This document shows positions 1 through 5,180 of a DNA stretch of 6,011 nucleotides, piece by piece. The translations under genes were made by a program, and so were the position numbers. Location: the NCBI GenBank assembly GCA_002737585.1, contig NSIA01000064.1:2290-8300 (forward strand), given 5' to 3'. Below the pieces are notes generated by a model. The model did no database searches and was not told the origin of the DNA. It saw nothing but the letters and a program-made list of their open reading frames with translations. How positions within the stretch are numbered: position 1 is the stretch's first letter; the number at the start of each line of letters is the position of its first letter. The stretch comes from Planctomycetaceae bacterium. GTDB taxonomy: Bacteria > Planctomycetota > Phycisphaerae > Phycisphaerales > SM1A02.

Positions 1-1461
1 ACTCAAGCGCTGACGGGTGCACTTGGCGATGGAAATCGCGAACGCATTGCGCGCGCGGCGATTGCCAGCGCCGAATCCACCACTGCACGCGCCGCGCAAA
101 TACCAGATGCTCTATCGCGCGCTATGCAGGGATCAGCCAGCCTTGACCGCACTGCATTGGTGCGCGCTGCCGAACACTTTGACACCGCACTTGCGGTGAG
201 CGGTGACTGGAAGACGTTTGCTATCGAAACACTCCCCGACGAACTTGCAGGTGCCGTGGATGGAACAGTCTTATCCACGCAACTGGTGCCAGAAATCGGT
301 TGGATGGTGATTGGCGGCGCCGGCGCAAATCGCTACGACATGACCAAGATTGCCGCCGTATTTGATATCGCAGGCGACGATCGCTACGAATGGGGCGTAG
401 GCGTTGTGGAAAGTCGGTTGGTGATTGACATGGCAGGAAACGACTCATATTCAGGGACGCGCGCAGCAGACGGCGCCGCGCCGCTTGCGGGCCCAGGTGG
501 TGCCGCATGCGGCGTCTCGGTCATCGATGACTACGCTGGAAACGATCGCTACGAGTCCCCGCACAATGGTCTCGGTGCTGCGGTATTCGGCGTTGGCATG
601 GTGGTCGATCGCGCTGGCGATGACACGTACGTGGGCGGAACATGGACCGTCGGCGCAGCGTTCGCTGGCATCGGCGCGGTCTGCGATCTTGGTGGCAGCG
701 ATCAGTATTCCTCAGAAATGTTCTCGCAAGGGTGCGGCGGACCGGGATCAGCAGCGCTGCTTCTGGACGCAAGTGGCAACGATCGATACCGCGCCGATGG
801 AACAAGCCCCAGTGCGTACGAAACCCCCACGGTGCACGCGTCTTTCTCACAGGGTGTTGGATTTGGCTACCGAGCCGGCGCAGCAGGTGGCGTGGGCGCG
901 CTGGTTGATATGGCCGGGAATGATCGCTACGAAGCGGGTGAGTTTGGTCAAGGCTGCGGCTACTACTTATCCATGGGCATCCTGCGGGATGATGGCGGCA
1001 ATGACCTCTACTATGGAAATCGCTACGCGCAGGGCACTGCGGCGCACCAAGCCTTTGGAGTGCTCTTAGAACATGGTGGTGATGACATCTACTGGAGCAT
1101 GACGGCCGCCGGTCAAGGCGCTGCATGGGACATGTCGGTGGCGGCGCTGGTGGATCGCGCTGGTGATGACCGCTATCAAGCGGACGGCCTCTCCCAGGGA
1201 GCCGCTGCGCAACAAGCGATCGGCATGCTGATTGATCTAGCGGGACGCGATGATTACCGTGCGGCCGGTGCGAGCCAAGGTGCGGCAGACAGTAACGCGT
1301 ACCACTGGGACGCCTCGCGCTGCACCAGCCTGGGCGTGCTGCGCGACACGGAAGGGCCAAATCGATTCAGTGCTGGCGGCGCGGACGGCGAGCGGCGCCT
1401 CACCGGAAAGCCCGATGCAAAGGATGGAGTCAATCAGTGGGGCGTGTTCATCACTCGCTGA
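1..1461 (+). CDS. Partial G-x-D-x-Y tandem-repeat protein (C-terminal 486 residues)
   Basis: The reading frame is open from base 1, so the gene starts upstream of the window; the ATG at 124 is internal and not a supported start. Residues 1 to about 100 (numbered from base 1) are Ala-rich and look helical. From about residue 108 to 456 there are 13 copies of a motif of the form hydrophobic-x-D-x-x-G-[DN]-D-x-Y (for example LVDMAGNDRY and VVDRAGDDTY), mostly 26-28 residues apart. From the sixth copy on, most units also carry an S/A/G-Q-G motif midway. The C-terminus after the last copy is short and polar. I recognise no named family. The regular period with Asp/Asn-Gly turns suggests a repetitive beta fold, perhaps a solenoid with metal-binding or acidic turns, but this is inference. 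Any signal peptide or N-terminal catalytic domain would lie outside the window. The stop is 33 bases before the YihY gene. Confidence 0.85.
   Translation, partial: TQALTGALGDGNRERIARAAIASAESTTARAAQIPDALSRAMQGSASLDRTALVRAAEHFDTALAVSGDWKTFAIETLPDELAGAVDGTVLSTQLVPEIGWMVIGGAGANRYDMTKIAAVFDIAGDDRYEWGVGVVESRLVIDMAGNDSYSGTRAADGAAPLAGPGGAACGVSVIDDYAGNDRYESPHNGLGAAVFGVGMVVDRAGDDTYVGGTWTVGAAFAGIGAVCDLGGSDQYSSEMFSQGCGGPGSAALLLDASGNDRYRADGTSPSAYETPTVHASFSQGVGFGYRAGAAGGVGALVDMAGNDRYEAGEFGQGCGYYLSMGILRDDGGNDLYYGNRYAQGTAAHQAFGVLLEHGGDDIYWSMTAAGQGAAWDMSVAALVDRAGDDRYQADGLSQGAAAQQAIGMLIDLAGRDDYRAAGASQGAADSNAYHWDASRCTSLGVLRDTEGPNRFSAGGADGERRLTGKPDAKDGVNQWGVFITR
301..1370 (+). repeat. Coding tandem repeat, 13 degenerate G-x-D-x-Y units
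   Basis: The glycine codons that open the motif lie at 322, 373, 436, 538, 616, 694, 775, 916, 997, 1078, 1162, 1243 and 1354. Spacings in residues are 17, 21, 34, 26, 26, 27, 47, 27, 27, 28, 27 and 37. The core reads GDDRY, GNDSY, GNDRY, GDDTY, GSDQY, GNDRY, GNDRY, GNDLY, GDDIY, GDDRY and GRDDY. The first (GANRY) and last (GPNRF) copies are degenerate, as expected for end caps. DNA identity between units is mostly low, but 607-624 and 1153-1170 (encoding DRAGDD) match at 17 of 18 bases. The array therefore looks old at protein level and is not a recent satellite expansion. Confidence 0.85.
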
Positions 1462-1487
1462 ACCCGCAGCAACGCGGTCCGTACACT
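1458..1487 (+). promoter_or_regulatory. Weak candidate promoter before the YihY gene
   Basis: A CTGAAC hexamer at 1458-1463 is followed after 18 bases by TACACT at 1482-1487. The second hexamer ends 7 bases before the ATG at 1495. If used, transcription would begin at or next to the start codon, giving a leaderless mRNA. This fits the absence of a Shine-Dalgarno sequence there, but the hexamers match the sigma-70 consensus only moderately and could be chance. Confidence 0.2.
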
Positions 1488-1494
1488 GCGCGCT

Positions 1495-2817
1495 ATGACC
1501 AACGCGCAGGCCAATGCAACGCATCGCGGCACACGGATATCGGATGGCAACGCCGTCACTATGGTGACCCGACTGGCTCGCGTGGCACATCTCTTGTACC
1601 GCCGCTCCATGGCTGATGATTTACCCGCCATGGCTTCTGCGTTGGCATACAAGACACTCTTAGGGCTGATCCCAATTCTGATCGTGGTCACGTTGGTTGC
1701 CAAGACGTTGATGGGCGCGCAATTTGCCCCATTCGTTGCTGGTTTCATCAGTTCACTTGGTTTAGACAACATGCGCATCGTGCCGCCGACTGATGGCACT
1801 GCTGCACCAAGTGGCGCGGTGGCGCTGGGAACCTGGGTAGAAACCCTGGTCACCCAAGCTTCGGAGATTGACCTCAGTGCACTCGGCTGGGTGGGCGTCA
1901 GCGTGACCGTCCTCAGCGCCATCTGGCTGATGACCAGCATTGAATTGAGTTTCAATCGCGTCTTCCGTGCGCGACAAGGCCGAACCTGGATGCGCCGGTT
2001 CGTGCTGTACTGGTTTGTACTCACCGCGAGCCCGCTGCTCATTGCAGCTATTCCACTGCTTTCCGCGGTGCTGCATGGCGCGGGCACAACACCTGGCATT
2101 GGCTGGATCGTTGCACTGCTTGGCACGGTGTGGAATGTTGGGGTGCTCTGGGCGCTGCTACTGACGGTGTATTTGGTAGTGCCGGCCGCTCGTGTTCGAC
2201 CACAATGCGCCGCCATCGGTGCCTTCTGCGCCAGCGTGGTGATCATTGGATTGAAAGGCATGCTGTCGGCATACTTTGAACACGCATTCGGTATGAGCAG
2301 ACTGTACGGATCGCTTGGACTTGTTCCCGTATTTATGTTCTGGATGTGGGTGGTCTGGGTGACGGTGCTTGGCGGACTACAAGTTGCCGCGTTTGCACAG
2401 ACGATTCGCGCGCGCGGGTTGGATGCGGGCTCGGGCGCTGACGATGATGCACACGCCGATCCAATGTTGGTCTTGGCGGTGATGGAACAAGCATCCACTT
2501 CATGGCGCGAAGGACGACCAGTCAACCGCGACAGTATTGCGGCGGAACTCCACATGGATGACCGGCTTTCCTCGGAGCTGCTGGAAGAATTGGTCCGGGG
2601 TGGATTCCTGCTGCACACCGACGGTGACGCCTATGCGCCAACCCGGCCGCCGGAAGACATTCGGCCCGACCAAGTCCTCAAGGCGACGTTTGCCCATTGC
2701 GCGGGCGAAGAAGGCGTGGAACGATCACGAATCGCCACCGCACTGCGCGCCGCGCAACTGGAAACCGCTAGCAAGATGCGTATTGGAGACCTTCGCGCCG
2801 AGCGCACCAGCCGATAG
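1495..2817 (+). CDS. YihY/BrkB-family inner-membrane protein with C-terminal winged-helix-like domain
   Basis: The 440-residue product is an integral membrane protein of the YihY/virulence factor BrkB family (once misnamed RNase BN), whose transport or other role is still unsettled. Visible family features are the segment DDLPAMASALAYKTLLGLIP (residues 41-60) leading into the first membrane helix, the S-x-E-x-x-FN stretch near 148-154 followed by an Arg-rich patch (158-168), and YGSLGLVPVFMFWMW (271-285) ahead of the last helix. Hydrophobic segments lie near 56-72, 129-146, 169-193, 203-230, 239-258 and 274-300. Residues about 322-380 are soluble and resemble the winged-helix extension found in longer family members; the last 60 residues are polar. 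No Shine-Dalgarno sequence precedes the ATG at 1495. The ATG at 1561 (residue 23) is a credible alternative start that keeps the whole conserved core. The STAS gene follows after 11 bases. Confidence 0.88.
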   Translation: MTNAQANATHRGTRISDGNAVTMVTRLARVAHLLYRRSMADDLPAMASALAYKTLLGLIPILIVVTLVAKTLMGAQFAPFVAGFISSLGLDNMRIVPPTDGTAAPSGAVALGTWVETLVTQASEIDLSALGWVGVSVTVLSAIWLMTSIELSFNRVFRARQGRTWMRRFVLYWFVLTASPLLIAAIPLLSAVLHGAGTTPGIGWIVALLGTVWNVGVLWALLLTVYLVVPAARVRPQCAAIGAFCASVVIIGLKGMLSAYFEHAFGMSRLYGSLGLVPVFMFWMWVVWVTVLGGLQVAAFAQTIRARGLDAGSGADDDAHADPMLVLAVMEQASTSWREGRPVNRDSIAAELHMDDRLSSELLEELVRGGFLLHTDGDAYAPTRPPEDIRPDQVLKATFAHCAGEEGVERSRIATALRAAQLETASKMRIGDLRAERTSR

Positions 2818-2828
2818 ACTGCGGCTTC

Positions 2829-3200
2829 ATGTCCTCGAAAGATGCCAAGATGGATTACGTTGAATTTACGCACCCAGGCGGCTGCCTGGTGGCCAAGATC
2901 ATCACGCCCAGCGTGGGGCAAAATGAAGCCCCGTTGATTCGTGAGCAAGTGCTCGCGGAGTTCAGCAAAGCAACGCGCGGGCGTTACTTCATTCTTGATT
3001 TGTCACACGTGTCACTGGTCACCAGTTTGGGTCTCGGCATGTGTGTGGACCTGCGCAACTGCGCGGAGAAGGCCGGTTTGAAGCCCGCCGTCTTTGGACT
3101 GAACCGACACCTTCTTGACCTCTTTCGCTTGATGCGGATCGAGCGGCTCTTCAACATCCTGTCCACGCGGCAAGAGTTTGACTCCGCCATCGGGAAGTAG
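2829..3200 (+). CDS. Single-domain STAS protein (anti-sigma factor antagonist-like)
   Basis: The 123-residue product has the length and pattern of a stand-alone STAS domain, as in SpoIIAA/RsbV-type anti-sigma factor antagonists and related cytoplasmic switch proteins. A first beta strand near 9-25 leads to FILDLSHV (54-61) and then VTSLGLG (64-70), which aligns with the classical D-S-x-G-L-G loop. Ser66 falls at the usual phosphorylated serine, but the preceding Asp is Thr65 here. The strand-helix portion (KPAVFGLNRHLLDLFRLMRI) and a closing helix follow. No kinase, phosphatase or anti-sigma partner is encoded in the window, so its target is unknown. It starts 11 bases after the YihY stop and has no Shine-Dalgarno sequence, suggesting readthrough within a transcript or a leaderless start. 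The stop is 4 bases before the lipoprotein start chosen here. The STAS assignment is solid; the regulatory role is inferred. Confidence 0.85.
   Translation: MSSKDAKMDYVEFTHPGGCLVAKIITPSVGQNEAPLIREQVLAEFSKATRGRYFILDLSHVSLVTSLGLGMCVDLRNCAEKAGLKPAVFGLNRHLLDLFRLMRIERLFNILSTRQEFDSAIGK
3192..3197 (+). promoter_or_regulatory. Shine-Dalgarno-like GGGAAG for the lipoprotein gene
   Basis: GGGAAG lies inside the last codons of the STAS gene, 7 bases before the ATG at 3205. It is the main reason for choosing that start over later in-frame ATGs, and it suggests translation coupled to the STAS gene. Confidence 0.4.
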
Positions 3201-3204
3201 ATCG

Positions 3205-3576
3205 ATGCCTTTTACGGCCATGAATCGGATGAAACTCATGACGACCATGACGACCATCAAACCAATGAACCCCATGCAATCATCTGCATCGCTTCGCGCC
3301 CCGCGCGCCACGCGCATGACGGCTTGGGCTGGTATGGCAACCCTGGCTGCCTTGGCCATGGCGCCCACGGGCTGCTACCGCCATGTGGTGGGAACCTCCG
3401 GCGGCGCCGGGGCCGACAATTACGACGTGCAGGAACCCAACATCGAAAAGGGTGAGAGCGTCTGGTCAGAACCAAAACCCACCGAGAAGGTGCCGAACCG
3501 TTACACGGGCACCACACTGCAGAAAAACACGCGCCCGGCGCCACAGCCGCTCCCAACGAAGCTGCCGCCTCAGTAA
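3205..3576 (+). CDS. Small proline-rich probable lipoprotein
   Basis: I do not recognise the family. From the ATG at 3205 the product is 123 residues. A hydrophobic stretch (MTAWAGMATLAALAMAPTGC, 3316-3375) ends in a cysteine, Cys57 in this numbering, followed by YRHVVG. This looks like a type II signal peptide, although Pro at position -3 of the lipobox is unusual. The basic stretch RAPRATR just before it would be the n-region. The mature part (about 66 residues) is hydrophilic and ends in a Pro/Gln/Lys-rich tail, with no cysteine other than the lipidated one. The start is uncertain: in-frame ATGs occur at 3205, 3220, 3229, 3238, 3247, 3265, 3274 and 3316. The one at 3274 gives the most usual signal-peptide length; 3205 has the best ribosome-binding site. 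The upstream TTG at 3178, inside the STAS gene, is unlikely. It is probably an envelope-anchored protein of unknown role, co-transcribed with the STAS gene. Confidence 0.68.
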   Translation: MPFTAMNRMKLMTTMTTIKPMNPMQSSASLRAPRATRMTAWAGMATLAALAMAPTGCYRHVVGTSGGAGADNYDVQEPNIEKGESVWSEPKPTEKVPNRYTGTTLQKNTRPAPQPLPTKLPPQ

Positions 3577-3626
3577 AAGCCGGATTTACAGCGGCAACCG
3601 CAGCAAACGCCCCGCCCTTTCCCGCC

Positions 3627-3632
3627 TATCAT
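3627..3632 (+). promoter_or_regulatory. Candidate -10 element (TATCAT) before nuoB
   Basis: TATCAT sits 13 bases before the nuoB ATG, within the 69-base gap that is the longest on this strand. I see no convincing -35 partner at 16-18 bases upstream and no Shine-Dalgarno sequence. It is offered only because nuoB is probably transcribed separately from the lipoprotein gene. Confidence 0.15.
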
Positions 3633-3645
3633 TTCCGACCTACCT

Positions 3646-4215
3646 ATGGGCATCGAAGCAGCACTCCCCGTCGACAGCATTCTCACCACCCAGTTACAGC
3701 GCGTGGTGAATTGGTCCCGCCGCTCCAGCGTTTGGCCAATGCCATTTGCTACCGCTTGTTGCGGCATTGAACTGATGGCCACGGCTTGCAGTCGATTTGA
3801 CCTCGCGCGCTTTGGCGCCGAAGTGATGCGCTTCAGCCCGCGTCAGTGCGACTTGATGATCGTTGCTGGTCGCGTCAGCGTGAAGACCCTGCCAGTCTTG
3901 CAGCGGATCTACATGCAGATGGCGGAACCGAAGTGGGTGATCTCCATGGGCGCCTGCGCGAGCACTGGTGGTGTGTTTGATACCTACGCCGTAGTGCAGG
4001 GCGTTGACCAGTACTTGCCGGTTGATGTCTACATTCCAGGCTGCCCGCCACGACCAGAGATGCTCATTGAAGGCATCATGGCCATCCAGCGCGTGATCGA
4101 CAACGATCAGATTCCGCGCGACCCAAACGGCAAGCGACTGCCTCTGCAGATTGCACTGCAGCCCAACTACCGCCCGCGCGTGCAGCCTGCGCCTGTCACG
4201 ATCGGCGCGACCTAA
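3646..4215 (+). CDS. nuoB: NADH-quinone oxidoreductase subunit B (complex I)
   Basis: NuoB belongs to the peripheral arm of complex I at the cytoplasmic face of the membrane. It binds the terminal [4Fe-4S] cluster N2, which passes electrons to quinone. The 189-residue product has all four expected ligands: the tandem pair Cys38-Cys39 (ATACCGIE), Cys104 (SMGACASTGG) and Cys133 (YIPGCPPRPE). Their spacing equals that of the known E. coli ligands with a constant offset of 25. Other family stretches are FGAEVMRFSPRQCDLMIVAG (56-75) and the Pro-rich loop after Cys133. The N-terminus is short and the last 30 residues are a variable, proline-containing tail. The ATG at 3646 gives a normal NuoB start. 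nuoA and nuoC, its usual neighbours, are absent on both sides. The 3' end overlaps the opposing sigma gene by 20 bases. Confidence 0.97.
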   Translation: MGIEAALPVDSILTTQLQRVVNWSRRSSVWPMPFATACCGIELMATACSRFDLARFGAEVMRFSPRQCDLMIVAGRVSVKTLPVLQRIYMQMAEPKWVISMGACASTGGVFDTYAVVQGVDQYLPVDVYIPGCPPRPEMLIEGIMAIQRVIDNDQIPRDPNGKRLPLQIALQPNYRPRVQPAPVTIGAT

Positions 4216-4756
4216 GTCGACCAACTAAAGACGACCACCGCTGCCGGAGTGCTTCTTCAGACACTCCCGTTGCAGCGGAAATTTCTCGCCATTTGCGACC
4301 ACGCAGGCGGTGCTGGATCAACTCAGCATCTTGCGGCCGCGTGCGCATGAGTTCATTCATGATGCCTACGAGCTCAGCGCGTTCATCATGCTGCGGCGGT
4401 TCCGTCCACGCTTCCGCAACGCCCGCAAATTTGGCCACTGTGGCTGCAAAGCGCGCCGCGCGACGTCGATGCCGAGCCACTGCTCGATTCACTACCTGAG
4501 CGACAAAGCTCCACGCCTCTGGCTTGCTTCGCATGGCAAAGGAGCCCTTCGCCGCCGCGTAGTCCACGCGCCGCAGCGTGGTGGAAAAGACGTCGTCGGC
4601 ATCCACGCCGGGCGATCGACCCACTTCCGCGCCAATCTTTCGCCGCAGCGCTGATTCATTCTGCAGCATGAATTGTGCGATTTGCTCGCGCCCGGACGCA
4701 TGTGAAACGTCTGGCGCAGAGTTCCCAATCGACCCGTCCGTGTTGTTCGGTTCCAT
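4196..4756 (-). CDS. ECF-like sigma-70 family RNA polymerase sigma factor
   Basis: The 186-residue product has the two-domain layout of an ECF-type sigma factor. Residues about 37-103 resemble region 2: ALRRKIGAEV, then DADDVFSTTLRRVD (52-65, like the D-x-x-D-V-x-x-x-x-x-R stretch), then EAWSFVAQVVNRAVARHRRR with a strongly basic end. Residues about 140-183 resemble region 4, with a helix-turn-helix in RGRKWREISAATGVSEEALR and a basic tail. A short linker (about 104-135) separates them. It would direct RNA polymerase to a specific promoter set; no target or anti-sigma gene is visible. The ATG at 4756 is chosen; a TTG two codons upstream at 4762 is in frame but less likely. No Shine-Dalgarno sequence is seen. 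It lies 67 bases after the SemiSWEET-like gene on the same strand. The sequence is divergent, so the exact ECF group cannot be named. Confidence 0.75.
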   Translation of the reverse strand: MEPNNTDGSIGNSAPDVSHASGREQIAQFMLQNESALRRKIGAEVGRSPGVDADDVFSTTLRRVDYAAAKGSFAMRSKPEAWSFVAQVVNRAVARHRRRAARFAATVAKFAGVAEAWTEPPQHDERAELVGIMNELMRTRPQDAELIQHRLRGRKWREISAATGVSEEALRQRWSSLVGRLRSRRS

Positions 4757-4823
4757 ACTCAAACTGTGCGATGCGCACTCGGACTACTCAAGGAGTATCG
4801 CCCGCGTAGGACATTCGAAGTTC

Positions 4824-5180
4824 TTATCGGGCTACTGAGTCGCCGGCTGCGCCCGTCGCCGGGGAAACTGCCGTGGTGGCTGCGGGGGCCGATGCCGATG
4901 TGCGCAACTTCAGCGCGAGCGCTACCACCACCACCTGCAATACCGCCGTTCCAAGCGTGGAAATGACCACCTGTGGCCGCGTCCAATCGCCGATCGTGAG
5001 ATACAGGCACACGTTGGCGACGGCAAACAGACTCCACGTCAGTGCCGTGGCGCCGTCGGCTCGGCCGCGCCGTGCGATGGCAAACAACTTGACAACCGTG
5101 GCCGCCGGAAAGATCACTGTGGGGACCCAACCAACCATCGAAAGAATCTGCTGCAGTGATGATGGGTCAGTTTCGGTCAT
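4824..5180 (-). CDS. SemiSWEET/PQ-loop-like three-helix membrane protein
   Basis: The 118-residue product has three hydrophobic segments near residues 12-35, 46-64 and 70-91. This is the triple-helix-bundle layout of SemiSWEET (MtN3-like) half-transporters, which dimerise to move sugars or other small solutes across the membrane. The order GWVPTVIFP in helix 1, a basic loop (ARRGR, 36-40), A-T-A-L-T-W-S-L-F in helix 2 and a polar GDW before helix 3 follows the family pattern. The proline of helix 1 is present, but the usual following Gln is not; a PQ pair occurs at 69-70 at the start of helix 3. The last 25 residues are an Ala/Thr/Ser-rich tail. The basic loop predicts a cytoplasmic helix 1-2 linker. 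Its ATG overlaps the aminotransferase stop (ATGA) and has a good Shine-Dalgarno site. The substrate is not predictable. A related small PQ-loop protein of other function is possible. Confidence 0.7.
   Translation of the reverse strand: MTETDPSSLQQILSMVGWVPTVIFPAATVVKLFAIARRGRADGATALTWSLFAVANVCLYLTIGDWTRPQVVISTLGTAVLQVVVVALALKLRTSASAPAATTAVSPATGAAGDSVAR

Noticed and set aside
521..1360. Long minus-strand open frame opposite the repeat gene
   Set aside because: It is Arg/Pro/His-rich, matches no family and lies wholly antisense to the clear repeat protein: a GC-driven shadow.
301..1370. RTX-type calcium-binding repeat
   Set aside because: The units lack the GGxGxDxLx nonapeptide and have a 26-28-residue period with a conserved Tyr.
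124..1461. Treating the ATG at 124 as the true start of the repeat protein
   Set aside because: The frame is open back to base 1 with protein-like composition, so the gene is cut by the window edge.
1434..2618. 394-codon minus-strand open frame opposite the YihY gene
   Set aside because: It is Ser/Thr/Ala-rich with no domain and is antisense to a clear membrane-protein gene.
3591..3601. Terminator hairpin (GCGG-CAA-CCGC) after the lipoprotein gene
   Set aside because: The stem is only four pairs and is not followed by a T-run.
3694..4224. Minus-strand open frame opposite nuoB
   Set aside because: nuoB is certain on the plus strand; the antisense product is His/Arg-rich and unrecognisable.
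4310..4654. Plus-strand open frames within the sigma gene
   Set aside because: The minus-strand frame has recognisable sigma regions 2 and 4; the plus-strand products show none.
4757..4823. Minus-strand promoter for the sigma gene (GATACT at 4799-4794 with a possible -35 at 4820-4815)
   Set aside because: The spacer is only 15 bases and the -35 is poor, so I do not list it as a feature.
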